DNA of 64,000 nucleotides from Galeruca laticollis (taxonomy: Eukaryota > Arthropoda > Insecta > Coleoptera > Chrysomelidae): positions 156,300,809 through 156,364,808 of the forward strand of contig OY998175.1 in assembly GCA_963921935.1 (NCBI GenBank), written 5' to 3'. The notes beneath the pieces are model-generated. The model had not been told where the DNA came from, searched no databases, and saw only the letters and a list, made by a program, of their open reading frames with translations. Positions 10,398-22,422 of this stretch are shown here, piece by piece. A program made the translations under genes and the position numbers. Numbering within the stretch: the first letter of the stretch is position 1; each line of letters begins with the position of its first letter.

Positions 10398-12386
10398 TGA
10401 ACATAATTCAAGAACACAGAAACTAAAATAATATAACTCATATCAGCATACTACGCAGAATTATATAAACCAGTATCGGTTAATGAAAATATTTCCAATA
10501 TACAGAAGATTTAATGCAGTATTTAAAAAACTGTATATGTCTTACATGTACAAAATATTCTGGAGCATATATACATCATCTGTTAAGTGTTAGAGAATTA
10601 TTAGCACCTATTTTGATCAGGATACATAATATCTATTACCTTATAAAAGTAAAAAAATATATATAGAAGAGATAGTTCTTCACTACTTAGATGGAAGTAT
10701 AATTTAAATTCTCACTCTCACAAATATATTGAAGTTTGGAACATTTGATTCAATATCTTTAATATGATACCAAAAGAATTTATTGATGAAGTAATCTATT
10801 CATAATAGAATACAATATATGAGCAATAGTAATAAGAAATTTGAGTAAAAAGGATAAAACTTACCTTTAAACACAGTAGTTCATTTAAGAAGCATATCGA
10901 CAATCCATTGTAAGTAATAAATAACAAGTTATAAATCAAAATTCCTTAATTAAAAGAAACATGTAATCCATATTCTAAAAATATTCATTGAACATTAATA
11001 ATAGTTACAATAAATAAACATGTAATAACTTAATTATTTAACATTTAGAGAGTTTTGGTTATATATATCAAATAATGTCAGAAATGTCAAAATAATTTTA
11101 TCAATTGACTGGAATAAGGTTATAAATTGAAAAAGAAGCAGAACCATAGAAATCTATATTTATTGAGTCAAGAAAGATGTGAATTTTATGGTTTGTAATT
11201 ATATATTAGGAATTATAAAATGAATCTGAAATCAAGATATTTATGATTTCGGATAGCAACAAAAAATAAAAAGAAAGGCGGGTGGTTGTTGAATTTTTTT
11301 TGAGATGCGGAGATGAAATAGAGTATTGGAGATAAAATTATAAGAAATTTAGATAAAAACTAAGAAATTTGTACTAAAAATGTCCAAATAAATGAAGATA
11401 TAAGAAGCTACATACAATAGATGAAACAAGACATACAAGTTATTGGAGGTGATGTCAGAATAAAATGAATATTTAAAAAATTCAATCAATTCAATTGGAG
11501 ATGATACTTAATGGAAAGTTACTGAAATAAACATTATAGAGCAATTAAATCTAAGAAGCTAGAAACTAATAGAAATCACAAATATTTGTTTCCTGAAATA
11601 AGAAATCCTGTAAAGAAGCATTATAAGGTCGGCGGACCTGTCCACAGCTTGTTTTTGGGAAGATAACTCTTCAAGAAAGGAAGATGAGTGGATTGTGAAT
11701 CAGGTTAGTGTTTAATTTGTCTTTGTTGGTACCAACATTTAGGTTACAGATGTACATCTATGGTAAGTCAAAAGAAATAGAATCTGAAACTATTAAAATT
11801 TAAAAAAAAAGGTTCTGATAAAACTGATAACAGAAACTTAAGTACTTACCATTTCTATTGAACAATTTTCATTTTTCGACTTAATAATTTTATATTAGCA
11901 TATAAGATTTCATCACTTTGTTTAAATTGATAATACATATTTCTTGACTCATATAATATATGTGTAGTAATAAATGTATTCATGAAATCATTGTTTTCAT
12001 ATATATATTACTTCAACTGATATGAGTGACATTTGGAATCGATTATTCTACTGAATACTTCTAATCATCTATTCTTACTGTGAGATTTGGAATCGATTGC
12101 TATATTGAAATTTTCTATCCATAGGCGCACCAAATAATATAAAATAAAATATAGTAAAAGTTATTTGAATGATTCGTATATAAAGTGTTGGAGATAAAGA
12201 GTTAAAATCACTTCCGGAACCCAAAGAGTAGTAAGAGTTTCTCATTCTCTCTACCTAAATATATAAATACATAAAAATTTTTCTTTATTTCATTACTGAG
12301 CTAGCTATACTAGAGTTGAATATATTAAATTGATAATATAACAATTATAGTGGTATTGTCGGCAAAGTATACAACTATAACAATCC

Positions 12387-12393
<7 letters not shown>
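10398..12393 (+). repeat. 3' long terminal repeat
   Basis: Copy of 5613-7608 of the same length. The only mismatch seen is G at 11562. An AT microsatellite follows directly. Confidence 0.92.

Positions 12394-12419
<26 letters not shown>
12394..12419. repeat. (AT)n microsatellite
   Basis: About 26 bp of TA repeat between the young 3' LTR and the TGAACC sequence at 12420. Confidence 0.9.
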
Positions 12420-12420
<1 letters not shown>

Positions 12421-14081
12421 TGAACCAGATATCATAAATAATAAGAGAATTAGTATTATAAAAATATGTTGCTAGTATTAAAATATATGAAAATAATATA
12501 ATTTAAGAAAACAAGTAAAAAGGAAACACTTTTCTTAATTTAAACAACATATCAAATAAAGATATATTAAATAATAGCCTAAAACAATATAATAAAAAAG
12601 GAATTACCTCAATAATAATACAAAATATAGAGATTGCCTAACCAATGTAATGATGTAAATAAAGTTGCCTAAGACGAAGATTATTTTCCATAACATAATC
12701 AGCTGTTCATCTGAAATGAAAACAAATATTATTATAGTTAATTCATTATAATCATTAATTTAAGAATAAGAACAAACACAAATATTGAATAGAATATAAT
12801 TCAATAGATTTCATAGATAAAGAAATAATGACATATAGACAAATGATATATGGTAAATAAAATAAACATAGAATCAATAAATAGTAATTTGTTGAAGTTT
12901 ATTATAAATAATATAATGCAAAGAGTTTATACAAATAACATAAGAGAATTTATATTTATAATTAATATGAGTGTAACAGTGATATATTATCAATAATAAT
13001 ATTGAATGTTGTACCATGTAAATGTATCTATGTATAACCAATTTTAATTTATTTGTATGATGAAAAAACTCATAGGAACTCTATAAATGAACTAATAATG
13101 TAAAAGAGTGTATGTATGAAATTTTTAATAAGTGATAGAAGTTTCAATTAATCTGATTGCAAAAGACAATATCTTATTGGTTATAAAATATGACAGAACA
13201 AATTGTGAATCAATAAATAAACTTTGGAATAGTGACCTGAAAAAGAACAAAAGACTGTTTGTTGAAAAAAGTAGAGAATCGAGGGGACGCTTAAAAAAGA
13301 AGGGAAGCTGGTCTCAAGAAGCGAGGAGTGTGTGTGATGGTGTTCCTGAAATTTCAAGATATTCCCGGTTTAAGACATTTAAATCTATAAAGTACTATTA
13401 AATACAATATTAGTAATACTCACAGTCAATTGTATCAAGTTTTTCGGCAAGAATTTACGAAATTTTCATCAATTTTGGTTTTTTGGAACTTCAGCGGAGT
13501 GTTCCTGGGATCCAGAGACTTTCATCCCAATTCAAGAGCAACAGGTCAGTGTTTATAAATCATTATTGGCCAATAATCAGAGTAAAAACTCAAAATACTC
13601 AAATAAGTACTTAATTACATAAATTGATAAACTTTTGCAAATATGATCGATCTGAAAAAGAAAGAAACAGACTTTGTATAGTGAATTCATTGCATAAATC
13701 GTTAAATTTAATAAAAGGCCGAATTTTCAATGAATTAAAATATTTACTTACGCCATTTTGTAATTGCATAAATCTGGTGATTGAAATTTCATAATGTAAT
13801 AACTATTTCCATCTGTATATAATTCCTATATTTCTATCTATGTATATAACCATTTTATTTCCACAGCAATTTGTATCATATATGACTATGATTTATATAT
13901 AAATTCTTTTATGTGTTTGAACCATTCATTTGTCTGCATCTTCAACAAACTTTGTTTAATATGAATAGATGCTTCTTACGTATCAGAATTGTTCGTTTTA
14001 TGTTAAAGCGCATGACTAGTTTTTTCACGCATGCGCATTGATAAAATTATTAAAATAAATAAGTAGATACAATATAATCAT
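12420..14081 (+). repeat. Possible older, diverged LTR of the same family
   Basis: It starts TGAAC directly after an AT repeat, as the young LTR does. It ends TACAATATAATCA just before TGGCGTCGC (14082-14090), which has the position and TGGCG start of a primer site. Inside, CAGGTCAGTGTTTAT (13542) parallels CAGGTTAGTGTTTAA (6915) of the young LTR, and TACTTACG (13748) parallels TACTTACC, in the same order. The rest is too diverged to align by eye. A frame at 13132-13401 has no recognisable domain and would be incidental. Tentative. Confidence 0.33.
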
Positions 14082-14369
14082 TGGCGTCGCATATTATTTT
14101 TATCAAATAAGAAATATTGCATTGAAAATTAAATCTATTTCAAATAATGTGTTTTCTTTTTATTTAAACAATTATAACAATACAATAAGCCAGGACTCAA
14201 AGAGAAAAAGGATTTCATGCTCCCGAAATAATTAATATATAATTAAAATAACAAAATAATAATAAATAACCTAGCTAGCCAAACTAAACAAAAAATCTAA
14301 ATTATAAACATATACATTTAAATTTCATAATCAAAATTAAGTAAGCATTTATCATAAATAGTTTAATAT

Positions 14370-14466
14370 ATTTATATATATATATATATATATATATGAC
14401 CGCAAACCTGAAATCTTCGCTGATAAATAAATATTTCCCGGTTGAAAAAAGAAAAAAAATACTTCC

Positions 14467-14535
<69 letters not shown>
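14370..14535. repeat. Two (AT)n microsatellites with a short spacer
   Basis: TA runs at about 14370-14397 and 14470-14535, separated by about 70 bp starting GACCGCAAACCTGAAATC. Open frames reported across them on both strands are composition artefacts. Confidence 0.9.
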
Positions 14536-14536
<1 letters not shown>

Positions 14537-14862
14537 GTATACTATTATATAATAAATATAAGTGAGATTCCGTACGGAGAACATCAAATTCTCCAAGCAT
14601 TCGAATATCGACAATCAATTGTGTTTATTAATTGATTGTTATTGTGTATCAACATGTGAATAGAACAATGTGTCTGAACAACTGATGACAAATCGACAGA
14701 GGATGAAAAACTGTATGGCTTAATTTTAGTACTTTATAAAAACCCCAAACTAATTTATATCGTCATATTCCTTTGGTTACTGATTAGAATCGATAAAAAG
14801 GGGATCCCATATACCTGTATGGTTAAATCGATAAAAGATATTGAAGACGGGTTTTAAAAAAA

Positions 14863-15606
14863 ATGCTAGAGGGAGACAGCCAGAGGGAGACAGATCAAAC
14901 AAGGAAACATATGATGAGATATTGAAAAATAGAAACGAAATAAAAATTACATTGAAGCTAGTAAGACTCGACTCTTACTCAAAGTTCAAGAACTGAAAAA
15001 TTCAGTATCTGAGCTGGAAAAAGTGAACTCTATTTTCAAAAAGAAGTAGAATATTTCAAGAGAGGGCAAAAGAAAAAGAATATAGTAATTTTTGGACTGA
15101 ATTAAAAAAGGAATATTTGTTGGTCATTGAACGGATTATTCGTGTGGAACTAGAAGAAACCGATTTAAGTGATTGTTACCCACTGGGGAGGGCTGATAAT
15201 TGTCCCATAAAAGTAGAGTTTCAAACAAATCTCAAGAATAAGCAAATCATTCAAAATTGCATAAAATTAAAGGGAAAAAATATATCGATTGCCTTACGAA
15301 TACACAACGAAGCGAACAGAAACTTCTGAGAAGACATCTTTCACAGCGGAGAACAAGTTGTTTGTGAACGTAAAAGCTTACAAAGTTGATGATCTGGAGG
15401 ATTTCCCACCGGACAAATTCTTAGATAAGCCTAATAGTGCTCCTGCTACTCCAACAACATCTCAAATGAAAAAGCCGCCCGCTGAATTAGAAAAGCCGTT
15501 GTCCTTAGCTGAAAAACCTCCAAGTACCCCAAAATCTACAGTTAACAAAACGATAGTACCTAAACAAAATGAATTAACCAAACCAAGAACACGCTCTGTC
15601 AAATAA
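14863..15606 (+). pseudogene. ORF1 of a CR1-like LINE, frameshifted
   Basis: Coding pieces change frame at least twice. An N-terminal charged, coiled-coil-like segment (14863-15050) is followed by DCYPLGRADNCPIKVEF and LKGKNISIAL at 15170-15290. These resemble the nucleic-acid-binding core of ORF1 proteins of insect CR1/L2-type LINEs. The last part (15289-15606) continues with a Pro/Lys-rich tail ending in KPRTRSVK and a stop. ORF2 starts about 240 bp further on. No zinc knuckle is seen. Confidence 0.65.
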
Positions 15607-15848
15607 GTCTGAAATATTTTTTTTCTCTTTCATTATACATTTTTATATTTAATATCATATACAAAATTTCTATCATTATACATTTTTATATTTTATGGCA
15701 TATGCTAAATTTTGATGAACAAAAATAATACACCTGTATTTTATTTTATTTTACTGTATTTTATGATTGTTTGTGGTGATTTCACGGAAATATTGAATCA
15801 CACCTATTTTAATCACTGTTTCTTACCCTAATCGGAATACTTTTTTTT

Positions 15849-16698
15849 ATGATGGATCCGTACATCAGGAAATATAGAAACGACGTGATAGATGCAAAAC
15901 ATGTTAGTAACATTAGTGAATTCAGTGAATATCTTGAAAATAATATGAAAATCCTCCACATGAACATTCGCAGTATCATGAAAAATATTGATCAATTGTC
16001 TGTATTATTAAATGAAATTCCCGAAAAACTTGAAGTTATCATTTTGACGGAAACATACATAGTGAATGATCTTGAAGTTATTCGTATGGAAGGTTACCAA
16101 ACATTATATAATGAGGGGAAATTAAATAGAAACGATGGGGTTAAAGTATTTATTAGGCAAACACTTGACTTTTCATATAGTATAAAAGATATTTCAGAAA
16201 TAAAAGCTTTACAGATAATCAATGAAAATCGGAATTATGACATATCAATCACATCTCTCTATAGATCTCCTATTCAATTTTATATCGGGTTGGAAAGGTA
16301 TCTAGAAAAAATAGGAAAAAATGATATTCAGATATTTACTGGTGATATAAATATTGATACATTGTCAGAATACGATTATGTAGAAGAATACAAGAATCTA
16401 ATGAATGCCCACCGGTTCATATTTTATATAGACCATGTTACGTGGCCAAGTAGTGGATCTTGTATAGACCATTTCTTTATAAAATGTAAACACCAACACG
16501 TATTCAAATTCTTTATTATACAGAGTTGTATAATAGATCATTTTCCTATTGCCGTAACATTCCAATCGGAAAACCAACAAACATATATTAAACTTGAAAA
16601 TAAATACAAAAAATGTATAAATTATAATAAACTCAGAAAAGAATTGCGGGAAGCACTATGGCGTGATATATATATAACCAAGATGATACCGAAAAAAT
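15849..16698 (+). pseudogene. CR1-like LINE ORF2: apurinic endonuclease domain
   Basis: An open segment from ATG 15849 encodes the APE-type endonuclease. Motifs in order are LHMNIRSIMKNIDQL, ILTETYI (catalytic Glu), SLYRSP, GDINID (Asp/Asn), SCIDHFFIK and IIDHFPIAV. The last is normally SDH, so here the Ser has become Ile. A TAG at 16698-16700 ends the frame. The following connector is broken by frameshifts. It belongs with the RT domain at 16980-18166. Confidence 0.85.
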
Positions 16699-16979
16699 AG
16701 CCAGAGACTTTGTTGGAAAAATAAAACTGAGCATTGAAAATAGTACTGTTACAGTGAAAATTTAAAACAAAAATCGCGTTAGGCCAAATGAATCACACCT
16801 GAAATAATAGAAAGTGTTAATAGAAAAAATGATCTATATATAAAAGTACAAACGCAACCTGAAAAAAATAGAACTACGTGAAGAATACAGGCAACTGAAG
16901 AACAATTTGAATAAATCCACAATTAATGCCAAAAAGAAATATGCTAATAAATTGATTGAAGAAAACAAGAATAGTACAA

Positions 16980-18166
16980 AAGGCCTCTGGGACTTATAAC
17001 ACCACTCTACAAAAGTGGTGACCAAAGAGAAATGGTAAATTATAGACCGCTTTCTCTCATATCAAATATAGCAAAAATTCTAGAAAAGAAATTGAGAAAA
17101 TAATTTTGAGTCTCCTAGATAAATATCAAGTTATTTCAGATAATCAATACGGATTCAGAACATGGCGATCAACGGAAGATGCAATATTCGCTTTGGCGTC
17201 ATATATATAATATATGATGCCTTAGATAAAAAAAATCTACGTTATGTATCTTCGTTGATTCATCTAAGGCCTTCGACACGGTTTATCATGAAAACTACTC
17301 AAAAAAATGTTTACCTACAGTCTTAGATCAAATATTTACAATATTATAAAAAGCTATTTATCTGATAGAAAGCAGAGGGTAATAATTGATGGTGTGACTA
17401 GTACCTATAAAACAGTTACCTATGGAGTTCCACAGGGAACGGTGTTGAGCCCCTTACTGTTTACAATTTATATAAACGGGTTACTCGGAATGAAAACCCG
17501 GGGAAATATTTTGAGTTTTGCAGATGATACTGCCATTCTCTATAAAGCAGATACCTGGCGAGAATTAAAGAATCTGCAGAAGAAGATTTTCTTGAAATAG
17601 AAAAATGGTTTAGGGGAAATAGACTCACACTGAACTTTACTAAAACAAAATACTTACAATTTTCTTCATATTCAAACGGACTTCGGAATATAGGACCACT
17701 TAAAATAGGAGATAGCAAAGAAATGCCGGGAGATAAGTCAATAAAATACCTTGGCATTGTGATATACTGGCATTCAAGGTGGGACCTACAAATACAAAAC
17801 CTGGTTAAAAAAAAGGGGATTATTATACAGATTCAAATACCTCAGAGATTTTCTAGATGTTGATAATTTGAGAATATGGTACTACGCTTTGATCGAATCA
17901 CAACTACAGTACGGAATAGTGGGATGGGGTGGAGTAAATGATGTATACCTGGAAAAATTGAATGTTGCACAAAAATACATAATTAAAATAATATATCGTA
18001 AGGTACGTACGTATCCAAGCGATGATCTGTCCAGAGAATCTAAATTCCTTGATATAAGAGAACTGTTTTGCTTGAGTATCCTAAAAAATATAAAAAAAGA
18101 AAATATCATTTTACGATCTACCAATCACAACTATGAAACAAGAAAGCGGAATAATACTGTGGTATT
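16980..18166 (+). pseudogene. CR1-like LINE ORF2: reverse transcriptase, cut by an insertion
   Basis: RT motifs occur in order but in changing frames: TPLYKSGDQREMVNYRPLSL, NQYGFRTWRSTEDAIF, FVDSSKAFDTVYHE, GVPQGTVLSPLLF and SFADDTAIL (catalytic Asp pair intact, 17512-17540). The C-terminal domain (17868-18166) contains LQYGIVGWGGVNDVYLEKLN. The reading is cut at 18166 by the I-like LINE and resumes at 26400, where the expected protein continues directly. At least three frameshifts show it was dead or dying independently of the insertion. Confidence 0.88.
18154..18166 (+). repeat. Target site duplication, left copy
   Basis: ATACTGTGGTATT; identical to 26400-26412. The flanking bases differ on both sides, so the duplication is exactly 13 bp and the inserted element is 18167-26399. 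Confidence 0.92.
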
Positions 18167-18200
18167 TCTTCGAATTCGACAGTCATAGTGAGTGGACGTG
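18167..18200 (+). promoter_or_regulatory. Putative internal RNA polymerase II promoter with DPE
   Basis: GGACGTG lies at 18194-18200. Counting the first base after the target duplication as +1, it starts at +28, where the downstream promoter element sits in TATA-less LINE promoters. The initiator is not a good match. The position supports an untruncated 5' end. Confidence 0.5.
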
Positions 18201-19003
18201 TTCGATTGTTTGTGATTTTTTCCACGCCCATGTCTGTAAACGTCAAAAGTCGCACTGTCAACATCCTTTGTAAATGACATTTAACAATAACATGCACGTA
18301 ATGAGATCTCATAACATACACGTGCGTTTTGAGAAGAAAACTTAAACTTCTTGGTTTAATTAAATTACAATCAAATTTTTATTTACGTAAGACTTTATTT
18401 GGTCTATTTACTCAAATTTAGTCAATTAAAAAACATAGAAACTTTAAGCATTAGCGAGATATATTTAGGATTGAAAGAGTGATGCCCCTAAATGTAGGCA
18501 GCACCTTATGCAATTTCTTTAAAAATAGGACACGTTTTCTTAAGTAGCATGCTATGAAAATAAATGTCATGTCATTTATATTGTCAATTTCTTGAACAAA
18601 ATATAATATAATTATAAATAACCGTTCATCACCATTAAATAATAAGGCACAATCGATTTACAATAACTGTTCAATTGTTATTAACAACTATTATAATAAA
18701 GTTTAAATGATTGCGATGTTTTTTATTTAATGGAAGAAAATGAATGGGCGTAGAAAAAATATAGTACGTTACACGAGTTGTAAGCCCATTACGCACTCAT
18801 GAAATTTATGCACTCGCCGCTGCGCGGCTTCGTGCATAAACTTTTTCACTTCGTGCGTAATGGGTTACTTACAACTCTTGTTACGTAATATACTATTACT
18901 GGAGTCAGATTTAATCTAGCTAAGTATTTTACATTTAATAATATTTGTAATATCATTTTAAATTTTAAAATAACAAATCTGAAAAACGTCTAATTAGTTG
19001 AAT
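18201..19003 (+). other. 5' leader of the I-like LINE
   Basis: AT-rich, without open frames. It contains the foldback at 18762-18899. It is long for a LINE leader, so the foldback or another short element may be a later insertion. Confidence 0.4.
18762..18899. repeat. Foldback (MITE-like) with nested GC-rich hairpin
   Basis: Outer arms (about 18764-18798 and 18861-18898) pair imperfectly over about 35-40 bp, including GAGTTGTAAG and CCATTACGCAC with their complements. Inside, TTTATGCAC pairs with GTGCATAAA around GCCGC/GCGGC. It is much richer in GC than its surroundings. No ORF. Confidence 0.75.
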
Positions 19004-19756
19004 ATGGGAGAAAAAACATGCGGCGATGAGCCGCCCGATTTAAAAGAATCTGGTTTTATCAAGAAACAGGAAAAAAATAATGAAACTTATAATATTATAG
19101 ATTTAGAAAATCGTTAGTCCAGGCAAAAAGGCCCTTTTTTGTGGAACGTGAAGAAAAAAACATTGGTAGGTTATTCCTTATTAAAATAGGTAATTTTCTC
19201 CTTTTTTCTCCTTACGGATGACACATTAAAAAAAGAGGTTGAGGATATTAAATCAGTAGAAATAAACCGAATAAAAGTTATATTTAAAACCCTGGAAACG
19301 GCAAACTCTCTTGTTAATCATTTGGTAATACAAAAAAACAATATTATAGCATATATCCCTAGATTCTATACTCACAAAAAAGGCCTTATAAGAACGGTGG
19401 ATACTTGCTTCGACGAAGAGTATCTACTAAATGCGATTATTTCCAATAAAAAAGTAGTAGGTGTACAACGTATGAAAAGAAAAATAATAGATTCAGATGG
19501 AAATTCTTGTCTAGTTAAAAGACAAATGATTATCGTACAATTTTTGGGCAATGAATGTACAGATCAACTTGTGTAATTTCCATGTAGAGCCCTACGTACA
19601 ACCAGTGGTACAATGTTACAATTGCTTGCGATACGGCCGTTCGGCCGAACAGTGCACATCCAAAGAGAGCAGATGTAAAAAATGCACCGATATAAAGCAT
19701 CGTGAGGAGGACTGTAAAGCTGACAATATCTGTATATATTGTAAAACAAATGATCA
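19004..19756 (+). pseudogene. I-like LINE ORF1 (Gag-like, Cys/His knuckles), truncated
   Basis: From the ATG at 19004 the frame soon meets stops; the best-preserved parts are 19322-19576 and 19551-19756. The C-terminal part has three knuckles in the expected array: CYNCLRYGRSAEQC, CKKCTDIKHREEDC and the start of a third at CIYC. The Penelope copy cuts the third knuckle. The ORF1 end and the first part of the ORF2 endonuclease are missing from the window, so the insertion also removed sequence. Confidence 0.78.
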
Positions 19757-21418
19757 ACTTCATATTGTGGGTTTCTTAAATGTCTTCTAATTTCCAGTTC
19801 TTCAAGGAAATCCAGTTCTTGTTTCTTTTCACAAATATGCAGCACTTCTAGTTCTGTGTTAGGTGTCAATGAATGATTGGTGTCAAGTAGATGTTTTGCG
19901 TAGTGGGATTTATCTGGTTGTTTTAATCTGTAAGCTCGTAAGTGCTCACTGTATCGTATTTCAAAATTCCTAAGGGTCTGACCCAAATAGACAGCATTAC
20001 ATTCTGGACATTTGAGTTTATATATACCTGACTTCTTTAATAGTGGTATTTTTGTTTTTACATTTAACAATTTTGTACTAACGTTACTTTCTGTTTTAAA
20101 AGAAATTGTTGCATTCGTTGCTGAAGATATTATCTTTGAAATATTATTAGAAATATTTCCTGCATATGTGATGGTTTTATAAGTTTTAATTTCATCAGCT
20201 TGTTCAGGATATATTAGTTGTAATGTCACTTTTTTCTCTTTTTTACTAATTAGTTTATTTATCATATCTAATGGATAACCGTTAGATGTTGCTATTTGTC
20301 TAATTGTATTAATCTCTCTATCAAAATCACATTTGTTCATAGGAACTGAAAAAGCTCTATGTATCATTGAATTATATGCTGCTAGTCTGTGTGAGACAGG
20401 GTGGTTAGAATTGAATGGAATTGTCACATCAGTCTGTGTTGGTTTTCGGTAAATTGAATAATCAAGTACATTAGCAACTCTTTGAATTTTTAAATCAAGA
20501 AAATTGATTGAGCTATTTTCTTCAATTTCTAATGTAAATTTAATTTTCGGGTGTAAATTATTGATGTGGTTGAAAAACACATCTAATTGTCGCTCACTGC
20601 CCATAAAACAAGCTAATATGTCATCCACATATCTATACCAAAATAAAATATTTTTCGGAATATTACTTTCAAAGATCTTTCTTTCTAAATTGTCCATAAA
20701 AATGTTTGCTAAAATAGGTGATATAGGGCTTCCCATTGGTAAACCTTCATTTTGAATATATATCTTATTGTCAAAAGTGAAATAATTCTGATTAATGCAT
20801 ACATCAAATAAATTAAGTATATCTGATATTATTCCTGGATTAATATTTTTATCTTCTAGTAATTTTCTTACAAGTATTAGACATTCTTTTGGAGGAATTT
20901 TAGTAAACATATTAGTTACATCGAACGATATGAGTTTATAGTTATCTTGCAAGTGGATTGATTTCAACTTTTTGATTAGTTCTATTGAATTTCTAATTGA
21001 GTACTGAGATTCATATCCGTAAGTATTGAGTATATTGTTAAGCTTTTTTGCCAATATATTATTAGGAGACTACAGGTCTAATTGGTTTCGGTATTTTATG
21101 TAATTTAACTGTTCCATATAATTGTGGACAATGAGGATTCTTATGTATGATAGACCTCTTTTCGTAATCATTTAAAAGATAATTTGAATTATTAACAATA
21201 TCCCTTACGTTATTAGAAAACTTCTTTGTTGGGTCTGCTTTAAGAACTTTTACATCGCTGGATTCTATAAAGTTATATACTTTGGAATTGTAATTTTCAG
21301 TCGTCAAAATGACAGTAGCATTCCCCTTATCGGATTTTGTAACTGTTAGGTCATTGTTCTCTATCTTCTCTTTTATTGCGTTTAAAACTGAAATGTCATT
21401 TTTTGTGTGACGTTTAAC
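19757..21418 (-). pseudogene. Penelope-like element ORF (RT plus GIY-YIG), minus copy
   Basis: Minus-strand protein from about 21418 down to 19757. The N-terminal block contains TVTKSDKGNATVIL. The RT has YKLISFDVTNMFTKIP, GLPMGSPISPILANIFM and YRYVDDILACF (catalytic YVDD). The C-terminal endonuclease has GIYKLKCPECNAVYLGQT (the GIY-YIG motif with YLG) and a downstream ELDFLEELEIRRHL. A single missing base near 21060 breaks the frame between the N-terminal block and the RT; the remainder (21054 to 19757) is open. It ends abruptly inside the last block and runs into I-element ORF1. It is followed head-to-head by a second copy. Confidence 0.92.
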
Positions 21419-21422
21419 TTTT

Positions 21423-22419
21423 TATGGACAATTTAGAAAGAAAGATCTTTGAAAGTAATATTTCGAAAAATATTTTATTTTGGTATAGATATGTGGATGA
21501 CATATTAGCTTGTTTTATGGGTAGTGAGCGACAATTAGATGTGTTTTTCAACCACATCAATAATTTACACCCGAAAATTAAATTTTCACTAGAAATTGAA
21601 GAAAATAGCTCAATCAATTTTCTTGATTTAAAAATTCAAAGAGTTAATAATGTACTTGATTATTCAATTTACCGAAAACCAACACAGACTGATGTGACAA
21701 TTCCATTCAATTCTAACCACCCTGTTTCACACAGACTAGCAGCATATAATTCAATAATACATAGAGCTTTTTCAGTTCCTATGAACAAATGTAATTTTGA
21801 TAGAGAGATTAATACAATTAGACAAATAGCAACATCTAACGGTTATCCATTAGATATGATAAATAAACTAATTAGTAAAAAAGAGAAAAAAGTGGCATTA
21901 CAACTAATATATCCTAAACAAGCTGATGAAATTAAAACTTATAAAACCATCACATATGCAGGAAATATTTCTAATAATATTTCAAAGATAATATCTTCAG
22001 CAACGAATGCAACAATTTCTTTTAAAACAGAAAGTAACGTTAGTACAAAATTGTTAAATGTAAAAACAAAAATACCACTATTAAAGAAGTCAGGTATATA
22101 TAAACTCAAATGTCCAGAATGTAATGCTGTCTATTTGGGTCAGACCCTTAGGAATTTTGAAATACGATACAGTGAGCACTTACGAGCTTACAGATTAAAA
22201 CAACCAGATAAATCCCACTACGCAAAACATCTACTTGACACCAATCATTCATTGACACCTAACACAGAACTAGAAGTGCTGCATATTTCTGAAAAGAAAC
22301 AAGAACTGGATTTCCTTGAAGAACTGGAAATTAGAAGACATTTAAGAAACCCACAATATGAAGTTGTCAATGAACAGTTAAATCTAGGGAATTCTCCACT
22401 AATAAACTGTCTTCTTAAG
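21423..22419 (+). CDS. Penelope-like element ORF, plus copy, 5'-truncated
   Basis: It starts mid-RT at MDNLERKIFESN, just before YRYVDDILACF, and stays open through the GIY-YIG domain (GIYKLKCPECNAVYLGQT) to a stop at 22420-22422. The C-terminus, longer than in the minus copy, ends NSPLINCLLK. It is nearly identical to the minus copy over about 940 bp, differing by scattered substitutions (T/S, A/N and M/I changes). The true N-terminal half is absent, so the protein could not be functional alone. Confidence 0.92.
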
Positions 22420-22422
22420 TGA

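Larger units (their letters stand above)
5613..12393 (+). mobile_element. Young non-autonomous LTR retrotransposon with about 2-kb LTRs
   Basis: Two direct repeats of 1996 bp flank a 2789-bp interior. The interior has a tRNA-type primer binding site just after the first LTR, a gag-like ORF, decayed downstream sequence, and a purine tract abutting the second LTR. No protease, RT, RNase H or integrase motif is visible in any frame. I compared the LTRs by eye and found no net indel and one mismatch, so the insertion is recent. The design resembles LARD-type elements that depend on an autonomous partner. It inserted into an AT microsatellite. Confidence 0.88.

Noticed and set aside
14352..14635. 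Tyr/Ile-repeat frames on both strands
   Set aside because: Translations of (AT)n microsatellites.
14660..14695. CTGATGA on the plus strand near 14677
   Set aside because: No GAAA box at suitable spacing and no complementary stem I, so not a hammerhead.
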